Assembly (NCBI GenBank): GCA_900470155.1
Contig: UBZT01000013.1
Coordinates: 42,995 to 106,994 of the forward strand
Reading direction: 5' to 3'
Source: Hyphomicrobiales bacterium
GTDB taxonomy: Bacteria; Pseudomonadota; Alphaproteobacteria; Rhizobiales; Rhizobiaceae
Length of the DNA: 64,000 nt
Shown: positions 1-8,190 of the stretch, in pieces
Layout: each line of letters starts with the position of its first letter
How positions within the stretch are numbered: position 1 is the stretch's first letter
Notes under the pieces: generated by a model
Seen by the model: only the letters and a program-made list of their open reading frames with translations
Database searches by the model: none
What the model was told of the DNA's origin: nothing
Position numbers and translations under genes: made by a program

Positions 1-274
1 CCTGTCCCGCAAAGGCTCTTGCGGTTTCGCCGATTTCACCGATCACCAGGTTTTCCGGTTCCGGCGTGGAGGATGCATGTGCGCCCAGCGCGCGATCGAA
101 GGCGACGATGCGGCGTCCGGGAAAGCGGTCGCGCAGATGGTCGAAGGTCCGGCCGTTGCCGAGGCCGATTTCAAGAATGGCACCTGTCGGCAAGAGGGGC
201 ACGTTGTCGCGGACATGATCGATAATGTCGCGTTGTGCCGACATACGGCGAATGAAACTGTCCAAACGGCTCAT
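1..274 (-). CDS. class I SAM-dependent methyltransferase, partial (C-terminus off window)
   Basis: The first 91 residues of a protein reading off the left edge are visible. A Rossmann motif I (ILEIGLGNG, about residues 33-41) follows an amphipathic N-terminal helix, and an acidic residue ends the second strand (IVAFD, D60), the usual position for binding the SAM ribose. This is the class I SAM methyltransferase layout; the substrate cannot be read. The ATG at 274 is the only sensible start because an in-frame stop lies five codons upstream. It lies 36 bp downstream of the nucleotide-sugar dehydrogenase on the same strand, so the two may be co-transcribed. A role in modifying a sugar or lipid is only inferred from that neighbour. 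Confidence 0.7.
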   Translation of the reverse strand, partial: MSRLDSFIRRMSAQRDIIDHVRDNVPLLPTGAILEIGLGNGRTFDHLRDRFPGRRIVAFDRALGAHASSTPEPENLVIGEIGETARAFAGQ

Positions 275-310
275 GAAATTGGTCCATCATTGTCGGCGCC
301 GAGCGGCACC

Positions 311-1654
311 TTATGCCTTGACGATATTGTCGCCACCGATCTGCCGCCGCGAAAAGACGTTTCGCGTGTCGATGATCAACGGGCTCCATTTAGCGAGGGC
401 GGCGTAGTCGACATTATCGTGATCGGTTGCGATCAGCACCGCGTCGAAGCCCTTTATCACCTCTTCGCTCCATGCCACGGATGTCCGGCCCTTGAGCATG
501 CTGTATTCGCGCGTTGAAGGAATTTCGGCGACATACGGATCGTAATAACAGGCGGTGCCGCTGCGTTCTTCGATCAGCTTCATCAGCTTCAGGGACGGAC
601 TTTCGCGGATGTCGGGTACATTTTTCTTGTAGGCCAGGCCGATCACCAGAACTTTCGATCGGCTGAGCGCCTTGCCGAGGCGGATATCCAAGGCTTCAGC
701 CAGCTTTTCAACGATATGGCGCGGCATTGCGGAATTGATTTCGCCGGCAAGCTCAATGAAGCGGGTCGGCAGTTCATATTTCCGCGAGATCCATGTCAGG
801 TAGAAGGGATCGATCGGGATGCAGTGGCCGCCAAGGCCCGGACCCGGATAGAAGGGCATGTAGCCAAACGGCTTGGTGCTGGCCGCGTCAACGACTTCCC
901 AGATGTCGATGCCCATGGCGTCGTAGATGATCTTGAGCTCGTTGACCAAGGCGATGTTGACGGCGCGAAAGACGTTTTCCGTCAGTTTCACGGCTTCAGC
1001 GGTGGCAGTCGATGATACGGGCACGACGGTCTTGACCACCGCGCCGTAGAAGCTTTTTACGAGCGATGTGGCGTGCTCGCCATCGCCGGCGACGACTTTC
1101 GGAATGGTCGATGTCTGGAACTGCCGATTGCCCGGATCTTCCCGCTCGGGCGAAAATCCGAGGAAGAAGTCGTTACCGGACTTCAGACCCGTGGCTTCAA
1201 GCGTCTGTCTCACCAGGCCATCCGTCGTGCCGGGATAGGTGGTCGATTCCAGCACGATCAACTGGCCGGGCCGCAAGGTGCGGGCGATTTCCTCGCATGT
1301 CTTTCGGACATAGGACATGTCCGGGTCGCGATGATGCGTCAGGGGCGTTGGGACACAGATGGCAATGACATCGCAGCCGCCGAGCTGGGAAAAATCCGAG
1401 GTAGCCGAAAAACGTCCCGCCTTGCGCTCCTCGCCGAGGATGTCGTCGGGCACCGCTTCGATGTAGCTGCGACCTGCCTCGATCGAGACGATCTTGGTCG
1501 GATCGATATCGAAGCCGGTCACCGGAAAGCCGGCGCGCGAGGTGGTGATCGCGAGCGGCAACCCGACATAACCGAGCCCGATGACGCCGACACGGGCGCT
1601 ACGCGACTGGATGTGCTGGAGCAACAACTCGTGAGAATGCAAAGGTGTTGGCAT
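311..1654 (-). CDS. nucleotide-sugar (UDP-sugar) 6-dehydrogenase
   Basis: NAD-dependent UDP-glucose/UDP-GlcNAc 6-dehydrogenase family, about 447 residues, cytoplasmic. It would oxidise the C6 hydroxyl of a UDP-hexose to a uronic acid for polysaccharide synthesis. Visible are the N-terminal dinucleotide fold (GLGYVGLP, residues 26-33), the FSPERxDPGN segment typical of the WbpA/TviB branch, the conserved Lys in AEAVKLTEN (near 223), and the active-site Cys in GGHCIPIDP (about C278). A GTG at 1669 would add five residues, but the ATG at 1654 has a GGAG seven bases upstream and is preferred. The divergent glycosyltransferase and the deacetylase nearby fit a surface-glycan locus. Whether UDP-Glc or UDP-GlcNAc is the substrate is not decided by sequence alone. 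Confidence 0.9.
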   Translation of the reverse strand: MPTPLHSHELLLQHIQSRSARVGVIGLGYVGLPLAITTSRAGFPVTGFDIDPTKIVSIEAGRSYIEAVPDDILGEERKAGRFSATSDFSQLGGCDVIAICVPTPLTHHRDPDMSYVRKTCEEIARTLRPGQLIVLESTTYPGTTDGLVRQTLEATGLKSGNDFFLGFSPEREDPGNRQFQTSTIPKVVAGDGEHATSLVKSFYGAVVKTVVPVSSTATAEAVKLTENVFRAVNIALVNELKIIYDAMGIDIWEVVDAASTKPFGYMPFYPGPGLGGHCIPIDPFYLTWISRKYELPTRFIELAGEINSAMPRHIVEKLAEALDIRLGKALSRSKVLVIGLAYKKNVPDIRESPSLKLMKLIEERSGTACYYDPYVAEIPSTREYSMLKGRTSVAWSEEVIKGFDAVLIATDHDNVDYAALAKWSPLIIDTRNVFSRRQIGGDNIVKA

Positions 1655-1833
1655 CGGTACTCCGTGCACTTATACAAGATCGGCACGTTCAGATGGGAGA
1701 GTTTAGCCGGCATGTCAAGTCTGGTTCAGGGGTGCACGCTCGGCACTGACATGCGCATTCGTGGGACATTTATCCTGCGTTTCCGACGTCAGTTTTTCGT
1801 GCCTGCGTGCGCTGCGGCGGTCTATGCATCGTC

Positions 1834-2931
1834 ATGAAGATCGCCTTTTATTCTCCGCTGAAATCACCAAACCACCCGGTTCCATCGGGAGATCGCCTGA
1901 TGGCCCGGCAGTTGATCGCTTGCCTGAAACGACGCGGTCATTGCGTCGAGATCGTCTCGGAACTCAGGGCCTTCATTGCCGATCCAGCGGATGAGCAAGG
2001 GCGCGACGCACTGCTGGGCGATGCAGACGCGGAGATTGCACGTCTTCGTGTGATTTGGGAGCAGCAAGGCAGACCGGATCTGTGGTTTTGCTACCACCCG
2101 TATTACAAGTCGCCGGATCTGATCGGTCCGGCCCTGTGCACGCTGTTCTCGCTGCCTTATGTAACCGCGGAAGCCTCCTATTCGCATCGCCGCAATATCG
2201 GCGTCTGGACCGGTCTGCAGGATCGCGTTCTGGAAGGGGTTCGCCACGCCGCAGTGAATATCTGCCTGACTGGTCGCGATCGGGCCGGGCTGCAGGCGTC
2301 GGCGCCTGAGGCGGTGGTTGCCAGCCTGAAACCTTTCATAGATGCGGACGCTACGCTTAAAACGATGCCGCAGCCTGAACCTTTTCGTCTGGCGACCGTG
2401 GCGATGATGCGTGCCGGCGACAAGCTGGCGAGCTACCGGGCTCTGGCCCAAGCTCTGGCGCTGATCCACGATGTGCCGTGGCGCCTGTCAATAGTCGGGG
2501 ACGGTCCGATGCGTGACGACGTGCACGTATTGTTTGCCGGCTTACCAGACGGACGCATCGAATGGCATGGTCGACGGGAGCCTGGCGAGGTGGCTGACAT
2601 TCTTTCGCGCAGTGCACTCTATGTCTGGCCGGGATGCGGCGAAGCCTACGGGCTTGCCTATCTGGAGGCGCAATCCGCCGGTGTTCCCGTGGTTGCCTGG
2701 GCAACGGCGGGGGTGCCCGAAGTGGTTGACAGCGGGACGACCGGTATTTTGACAGCGCCGGACGACGTCGACGCCTTTGCGGCTGCGATTTCAGCCTTGC
2801 TGAATAATGACGAGGAGCGCCGCCGAATGGCTTCAAATGCGCGTCTACGTGTGCTTCGGGACCATTCTCTGGATGCTGCCAGCCGGACGCTCGATGGCAT
2901 TCTTCACAGACACCTGGAGAGCCAGCCGTGA
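1834..2931 (+). CDS. GT4-family glycosyltransferase
   Basis: About 365 residues with a GT-B fold of the GT4 kind. The C-terminal nucleotide-sugar domain has the retaining EX7E motif (E270 and E278 in CGEAYGLAYLEA) followed by a VVAWATAGVPEVV loop, and the N-terminal acceptor domain opens with MKIAFYSPLKSPNHP. It would transfer a sugar from an activated donor on the cytoplasmic face; donor and acceptor are unknown. The frame is open nine codons further upstream (1807), but the conserved fold begins at the ATG at 1834. Its stop overlaps the start of the deacetylase by four bases (GTGA), so the two are translationally coupled. About 180 bp separate it from the divergent UDP-sugar dehydrogenase. 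Confidence 0.85.
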   Translation: MKIAFYSPLKSPNHPVPSGDRLMARQLIACLKRRGHCVEIVSELRAFIADPADEQGRDALLGDADAEIARLRVIWEQQGRPDLWFCYHPYYKSPDLIGPALCTLFSLPYVTAEASYSHRRNIGVWTGLQDRVLEGVRHAAVNICLTGRDRAGLQASAPEAVVASLKPFIDADATLKTMPQPEPFRLATVAMMRAGDKLASYRALAQALALIHDVPWRLSIVGDGPMRDDVHVLFAGLPDGRIEWHGRREPGEVADILSRSALYVWPGCGEAYGLAYLEAQSAGVPVVAWATAGVPEVVDSGTTGILTAPDDVDAFAAAISALLNNDEERRRMASNARLRVLRDHSLDAASRTLDGILHRHLESQP

Positions 2932-3677
2932 TCGGACGCACTGACCTGAAGCCGCTGATCGAAGCGCTTGATCGCCGCGCCGAGATCGGCGACCCCTTGC
3001 AGCTGTGGCTGCGCGACGATGATGCGGTGGAGCCGAGTGGGTCACTCGATCGTCTGCTTGAACTGACGCAGCGACATCAGGTGCCGCTCGTTCTGGCCGT
3101 CATTCCAGCCTTTACCGGTCTTGCTCTGCAGGAAAGGTTGGCCAGCGCCGACACTGTAGAGGTGGTGGTGCATGGCTGGTCGCACCGCAATTATGCCGGG
3201 GTCGGTGAAAAAAGCCAGGAGCTGGGTCAGCATCGACCGACGGGTGCCGTGCTCGATGAGCTCGCGCGTGGTCATGCTCTGCTTGCAGGCCTGTACGACA
3301 CCCGCTTCGTGCCGATGCTTGTACCGCCGTGGAACCGGATTGATCCGCAGGTTGTTGCAAACCTGCCCGGCCTAGGTTTTGAATCCCTGTCGGTTTTCGG
3401 ACCTGAAAAGCCCGCGCCGCTGACAATGCTGAACACACATGTCGATATCATCGACTGGCGTGGCACGCGGGGCGGGCGGTCCGTCGATGCTGTGGTCGCA
3501 GATCTGGTTTCATCCTCGCGGACGCATAGGGGACCGCTCGGATTGCTGACCCATCATCTCGTGCATGACGCAGCGGCCTGGGACTTGATGGAGCTGATTT
3601 TGGAGGCAACGGCGCGCCATGCCGGCTGCGAATGGCGATCAGTGAGGGATCTGATGGCCCAATCAGCCGTGAATTGA
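2928..3677 (+). CDS. polysaccharide deacetylase (NodB/CE4-like)
   Basis: 249 residues. The N-terminal half matches a NodB-like (carbohydrate esterase 4) deacetylase: an LWLRDDD segment (D30-D32) supplies the metal/catalytic Asp positions, and HGWSH (H82 and H86) is the metal-binding HxxxH pair. An R-P-P-W-N-type motif is present as VPPWNRID around residue 130. No signal peptide is seen, so a cytoplasmic enzyme acting on a glycan precursor is more likely than a cell-wall enzyme. The start is a GTG overlapping the preceding glycosyltransferase stop, which argues that the pair acts on the same molecule, perhaps N-deacetylating an amino sugar after transfer. Family confident, substrate unknown. 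Confidence 0.82.
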   Translation: MIGRTDLKPLIEALDRRAEIGDPLQLWLRDDDAVEPSGSLDRLLELTQRHQVPLVLAVIPAFTGLALQERLASADTVEVVVHGWSHRNYAGVGEKSQELGQHRPTGAVLDELARGHALLAGLYDTRFVPMLVPPWNRIDPQVVANLPGLGFESLSVFGPEKPAPLTMLNTHVDIIDWRGTRGGRSVDAVVADLVSSSRTHRGPLGLLTHHLVHDAAAWDLMELILEATARHAGCEWRSVRDLMAQSAVN

Positions 3678-3744
3678 CGCTTGTTCGCATGTGTGAACGC
3701 AGAGGTTACGGTCAGGCCGACAGAACAACGCATGATTCCGCCGC

Positions 3745-3758
3745 TGTGCGGCCGCACA
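3745..3758. repeat. 14-bp perfect palindrome between convergent genes
   Basis: TGTGCGGCCGCACA is a perfect palindrome in the 87-bp gap between the convergent deacetylase and CNBD genes. A hairpin there could help end transcription from either side, but no T-run follows on either strand. Confidence 0.3.
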
Positions 3759-3764
3759 AGCTGA

Positions 3765-4187
3765 TTAGTGTGAGGTCGCCATGCGTTCGCCGAGAATACG
3801 CATGGTCTCGGCCATGGTGCGCGGGCAACTGGCCAAGATCTTGAGAAAGTAGTCTTTGCTGATCCGAAGAGCCTCGACCGGGGTTGCGGCCTTGACCGTC
3901 GAGTTGCGTGGGCGGTCGCAGAGGATTGCGATTTCGCCGACCACGGACCGACAGCCGACTTCGGCAATCTTGGTTTCGCCGGCAGGGCTGTCCATAATGA
4001 TGTCCACGGCACCCGACAGGATGACGTAGGCCGCATCGCCGGTATCACCCTGGTGAAACAATTCCTGCCCGGTGCCGTAAATGACCCGGTCAGAGGCGAA
4101 CGCAAGCAGTTTCAATTTTCCAGCATCCATGCCGGAAAAAAGAGGTACCCCGCGTAACATCTGCACTTCGTCATTCAGGATCATCAT
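3765..4187 (-). CDS. stand-alone cyclic nucleotide-binding domain protein (Crp-like, no HTH)
   Basis: About 140 residues forming essentially one cNMP-binding beta-roll: LFSGMDAGKLKLLA at the start, a GDxGDxAYVILSG segment in the middle, and a phosphate-binding cassette VVGEIAILCDRPRNS that keeps the Gly-Glu and the Arg used to contact cyclic nucleotide phosphate. There is no helix-turn-helix, so it is not a Crp-type transcription factor. The ATG at 4187 has GAGGCAGG just upstream; a TTG at 4232 is possible but unsupported. It is the last gene of the run and follows the ABC-like protein by 45 bp, which suggests a regulatory partner for that protein. Ligand binding is inferred from the cassette, not shown. 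Confidence 0.75.
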   Translation of the reverse strand: MMILNDEVQMLRGVPLFSGMDAGKLKLLAFASDRVIYGTGQELFHQGDTGDAAYVILSGAVDIIMDSPAGETKIAEVGCRSVVGEIAILCDRPRNSTVKAATPVEALRISKDYFLKILASCPRTMAETMRILGERMATSH

Positions 4188-4232
4188 ATTCACCTGCCTC
4201 GAAAAATTGCGTTCCGACTGCCCTATCACCAA

Positions 4233-6947
4233 CTATGCTATCAATTGCTTATAGACCGAACCGTTTTCGACAATTGTCTCGTAGGACCCATCTTCGGCCA
4301 CAGTTCTGTCGTTAAAAGCAATCACCCTCTCAAAGTGTTTTGCGAGGGGTGTGTTCGAAAGTACCCAGACCACCGCTGGAGTATCACCATCCTTTGCCAG
4401 AAACGCAAGGGATGCATCGACGATCCGTTCCTGAAGATGGTGATCGAGACCCGAAAGCGGACGATTGAAGATATAGTAGTCCGATTTGCGGATCAGAGCC
4501 CGGGCAAAGCTGAGCTTGAGGCGCTGCGAATGGGACAGCCGTCGTCCCGCCGCCCCGATATTGTATTCCAGACCAAGCGCGAACAGAGCCTGAAACAGGC
4601 CCGGCTGCGCACGCATCAGCGAGGAGCCGATTTCGCGTAGCTGCTTGGCAGCATCGCTGAAACGGTGATTGACCTTACCGAAGATGATATTCTCGATCAG
4701 ATTGCCCGACGACAGATACGCTGCCGGATCATAACGCTCGATATATCCGCGCAGCGTTTCCGGCAGGTGGTCGTGGAATCGATGCCGGACTTCGACGATC
4801 TTAGCCATCAAAGCCTGGTCAAGAAGACCGAAACGGTGTCTCGGCTCGACGTAGAAGAAGCTCAGGCGAATAAGTGCGATCCGGTCTTCTTCCCCGATAT
4901 TGCGCAAGGAATGGCCGCTCAGACGTTGCAGACGCTGCTGGTAGGCCGGGATTTCCTCCGGTGTCATATAGGTCAGGCGCTCAAAGAACGGGTGGTCGAG
5001 CGGCAGATCCTTGAACAGCTCCACGGTGTTTTCGGCAATCGCCATGCCCATCTTGAACAGCGCGTCTCCGAGGCCGCTTTCGTCCATCATGGTGCGGAAA
5101 TAGGCGGTCTTGGCGATGGCCTGGATGGCGCTGTCCGAGCTCATCATGCCGAAGAACAGATTTTCGCCGACCATAGCCTCGGTGTTGTAGCGGTCTTCCT
5201 CGAAGGGGATGACAAGGCTGTTGAGGTTCTGGCGCTCGAGTTCCTCGCGCAGCTTGCGGCGAAGCTGTACGATATGCGCCGCAAGTGACGGTTCGCTCTC
5301 TGCATTGATGGTCGAATGCAGGGCAAGCTGGAGAACGTCTTCGGCCAGGTCGACAACCTCCAGGACTTCTCGCATCGCGTCGAAAAGTCCGTCCATGTCC
5401 TGTGCACGCGTCGAACCGATGTCGATCCAGTTGCTGTTCAGGTCGAAATCGACATTGCCGGATCTTTTGGCCTCGAGAATGTCCCATCTGCGCTTGTCAG
5501 CGGCCGCGCCCTTGTAGGGCACGGCGGCGGTCGGGGCGTGCTTGAGCCCGTACAGGAGATTGTCCTTCAACGAGCCGAAGAACAGATAGGCATCGGGGGC
5601 GGCATAGGAAATCCTGCGGCCGGTGATCGCTTCCGGGAGTGAAAATATGTCGTCCTCGCCGGCGCTGACCTTGCCGGCGGTTGGACGGGTAATGCGGCCC
5701 AGCGCTTCCGCCAAGGCATCCGCGCCGCTGGCCGCCGTGCCGATGATTGCCACCGTTTCGCCGGGCGATATCTTGATCGAAACATGCTCCAGAATTCGAG
5801 CGCCGTTGTCGTCCTCGACCATCAGATTGTTGGTGCTGAGTGGGTGGTTCATCGGGCCGGCACTCGACGGCTCAAGCGCCTGGATCTCGGCATCCAACAG
5901 TTGGTCGGCTTCGAATTGTTCGACGACCTGTTCGTATTTGACCTGCACGTCCTGGCGGGCCAGATCCCAGTCGATCAATTCCTTCAGCGGTCCCGGCAGT
6001 TCCTTGTAGGCATTGATGACGGCGACCAATTGCCCGACATCGAGCTTTCCGACGATCGTCAGATAACCGCCGATGACGTAAAACAGGAATGGCGTAACCT
6101 GAGCCAGGAAGTTGTTCAGGAATTTCACCATGAACTTCCACTGGTAGATATCGTAGCGGATGCGGAAGATGTAGCCGAGCCGCGATGCGATGTCGGCGCG
6201 CTCGAAGTTGGATGTGTCGAAGGCATGAACCGTGCCGATGCCATCGACGATTTCGGTGACCCTGCCTGCGAGTTGTCTTGCACTGATCTGGCGCTCGCGG
6301 CCGAGTTCAATCAGGCGGCGGCGCATACGCGGAATGATGCCGACCTGCACGATGGCCATGGCGAAGGCGACGAAGCCGAGCCAGAAATGCTGCATGAAGA
6401 TGAAGATCAGCGCGGTCAGCGCCTGGCCGCCGAGAAGTGCCGGCTGAACGAAGGCATCGGCGGTGAAGCCGCCGAGTGGCTCGACCTCGTCCTTGACCAT
6501 GCTGGCGATTTCACCCGCCTTGATACGCTTGAAATATTTCGGCGGAAACCGCAAAATCCGATCGATCAGCTCGAAGCGGATACGCCGAAGCAAGCGCTCC
6601 CCCAGTCGCCCCTTGTAGGTATTGATATAGAATTTGAACAAGCCGTTGATGATGACGAGCATCAGGAACGTCAGGCTCAACGCCATCAATGACGGCAGAC
6701 GCTCCAGCGGCAGACCAGGGAAAAGCTCGATATTGCCCCAGAGCGGAATGTCCAGGGTCAGGTGCATGAACAGCTGCGTGTCGCCAGCTTTGGTGAAACC
6801 ATCGCCCTGTATCGGGCCATTGACGATCTGCTTGGGCAGATCGAAAGCGAGATAATAGGGGATCATCGACAGCGCGACAAACAACAGAATCCAGAGCTGC
6901 TGGCGGCTGGTGTGGTTCCAGATATATCTGGCGAGGTTTGGTTCCAT
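4233..6947 (-). CDS. ABC exporter-like protein with degenerate ATPase domain and large insertion
   Basis: 904 residues. Residues 1-340 are an ABC type-1 exporter membrane domain with about six hydrophobic segments. From about 375 an ABC nucleotide-binding fold begins, but the Walker A position reads GTAASGAD (403-410), lacking the Lys and Ser/Thr. The signature is LSHSQ (804-808) rather than LSGGQ. The Walker B stretch reads YYIFNRPLSGLD, with Asn-Arg in place of Asp-Glu. The switch His is Asn (about 866). Roughly 250 extra residues lie between the Walker A region and the signature, containing repeats of an x-N-x-x-x-G helix motif. The fold is recognisable yet ATP hydrolysis looks impossible. 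The frame is intact throughout, arguing against a pseudogene. It sits between three glycosyltransferases and a cNMP-binding protein, so a glycan-related structural or regulatory role is possible. Confidence 0.8.
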   Translation of the reverse strand: MEPNLARYIWNHTSRQQLWILLFVALSMIPYYLAFDLPKQIVNGPIQGDGFTKAGDTQLFMHLTLDIPLWGNIELFPGLPLERLPSLMALSLTFLMLVIINGLFKFYINTYKGRLGERLLRRIRFELIDRILRFPPKYFKRIKAGEIASMVKDEVEPLGGFTADAFVQPALLGGQALTALIFIFMQHFWLGFVAFAMAIVQVGIIPRMRRRLIELGRERQISARQLAGRVTEIVDGIGTVHAFDTSNFERADIASRLGYIFRIRYDIYQWKFMVKFLNNFLAQVTPFLFYVIGGYLTIVGKLDVGQLVAVINAYKELPGPLKELIDWDLARQDVQVKYEQVVEQFEADQLLDAEIQALEPSSAGPMNHPLSTNNLMVEDDNGARILEHVSIKISPGETVAIIGTAASGADALAEALGRITRPTAGKVSAGEDDIFSLPEAITGRRISYAAPDAYLFFGSLKDNLLYGLKHAPTAAVPYKGAAADKRRWDILEAKRSGNVDFDLNSNWIDIGSTRAQDMDGLFDAMREVLEVVDLAEDVLQLALHSTINAESEPSLAAHIVQLRRKLREELERQNLNSLVIPFEEDRYNTEAMVGENLFFGMMSSDSAIQAIAKTAYFRTMMDESGLGDALFKMGMAIAENTVELFKDLPLDHPFFERLTYMTPEEIPAYQQRLQRLSGHSLRNIGEEDRIALIRLSFFYVEPRHRFGLLDQALMAKIVEVRHRFHDHLPETLRGYIERYDPAAYLSSGNLIENIIFGKVNHRFSDAAKQLREIGSSLMRAQPGLFQALFALGLEYNIGAAGRRLSHSQRLKLSFARALIRKSDYYIFNRPLSGLDHHLQERIVDASLAFLAKDGDTPAVVWVLSNTPLAKHFERVIAFNDRTVAEDGSYETIVENGSVYKQLIA

Positions 6948-7011
6948 GGAAAACTTCTATGCGTTTTTTCAGGCTGCAGCTATCCAGGGACAAGCTGAGG
7001 CGTCTTTAGCA

Positions 7012-8190
7012 TCATAGCTGGGAAGTGGAACGCCTGTTTAGAAGGTCCCTCAGCAGCTCCGCCGTTCGATTTGCCCCATCCAGTTGCAAAACGGGCACAT
7101 CCGGCAGATCGGCGGGGTCCAGCGCTCGGCCGATCGCAGCAATCATGGTGTCGCAGGATAGTGCGTTCTCCGGCAGGACGACGGCGAGCCCCATGCGCTG
7201 CAGCCTCTCGGCGCGCGCCGTCTGTTCAGTTTCACCGCCGGATGCGAATGGCACGAGTATGGACCGGCACCCCGCCTGCTGAATATCGCAGACGGTGTTG
7301 TAGCCAGCCTGGGAGATGGACAGCCTGGCTGCGGTCAGGAGGCTGCGGAAATCGGTGCGGAAACGGACAAGCTCGACATGGTCCGGGGTCTCTGCGGCAA
7401 AACGCTCGAAATCCGACTGCGGTAAATTGGGACCTGCGATGATGCACCAGCGACCAAGATCGGTCAGATGCCTTGAAGCGGCGAGAGCGGCGTCGATCAG
7501 GCCGGCACCTACGGCGCCGCCGCCCGCCGACACGACAATGTCAAAGCGTTCCACAGGCGGTGCGGCTGGCCGTCCGGTGACCAGGCCGGTATAGGCGATG
7601 CGATCGGCGATCGAACGGGTCAGCGGGAATGTGTCTTCGAGCCGGACGAAGGCAGGATCGCCATGGACCAGAACGCGGTCGAAATGACGGTCGATCAGAG
7701 CAACGGTTTCCTCATCGCGGCCGGGCTTTGCCCGCTCCTGGAGGATGTCGCGCAGCGATGTCAGGAGAAACGGCCGCGGCGTGGTCGCCTCGATTGCCTC
7801 GATCAGCGGAAGCAGTTCAAAACGCACCTGCCGGCGACCGAAGGGGAAGGCTTCGAGGATGACGATATGGGGTTTTCGCTCGTGATAGGCCGTCAGCAGG
7901 CGGTCGCGGCGATTGGCCTTGAAGGCGTCGTCGACGATGTGGCCATCGGCATCGACCAGTTGTGAAAACCCGCCCTCGCCGACAGCAATCGGCGGCAGGG
8001 CAACGTGGTCTATGCCGTCTGCCGGAAAACCCGCAACAGGCATGCCTCCGGTTACCAGCGTCACCTCGAAATCGTTTTCGGCAAGCGCCTGGACGATATG
8101 GCTCGCCCTTGCCAGGTGGCCGATGCCGAGCAGGTGCTGAACGTAGAACAGGACACGGGGCCGGGATCCTGCTGCTGCCGCTTGCGTCAT
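7012..8190 (-). CDS. MurG-like GT-B glycosyltransferase
   Basis: About 392 residues. It opens with VLFYVQHLLGIGHLARA, the glycine-rich acceptor loop of MurG/UGT-type transferases, and its C-terminal half carries IIAGPNLP, a SQAGYNTVCDIQQAG donor-binding stretch and VPFASGGETEQTARAERL, all typical of the MurG C-terminal domain. The ATG at 8190 overlaps the stop of the preceding glycosyltransferase as ATGA and is preferred over the ATG five codons upstream. It would act at the cytoplasmic membrane on a UDP- or related sugar donor. It resembles the gene two positions upstream in its GxGHLxR opening, so the operon carries two enzymes of this type. Donor and acceptor unknown. Confidence 0.82.
   Translation of the reverse strand: MTQAAAAGSRPRVLFYVQHLLGIGHLARASHIVQALAENDFEVTLVTGGMPVAGFPADGIDHVALPPIAVGEGGFSQLVDADGHIVDDAFKANRRDRLLTAYHERKPHIVILEAFPFGRRQVRFELLPLIEAIEATTPRPFLLTSLRDILQERAKPGRDEETVALIDRHFDRVLVHGDPAFVRLEDTFPLTRSIADRIAYTGLVTGRPAAPPVERFDIVVSAGGGAVGAGLIDAALAASRHLTDLGRWCIIAGPNLPQSDFERFAAETPDHVELVRFRTDFRSLLTAARLSISQAGYNTVCDIQQAGCRSILVPFASGGETEQTARAERLQRMGLAVVLPENALSCDTMIAAIGRALDPADLPDVPVLQLDGANRTAELLRDLLNRRSTSQL

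Noticed and set aside
3745..3758. GC palindrome as a definite terminator
   Set aside because: No T-run on either strand, so only recorded as a palindrome.
4233..6947. Degenerate ABC gene as a pseudogene
   Set aside because: 904 codons remain open, membrane domain is intact, and flanking gene spacing is that of an active operon.
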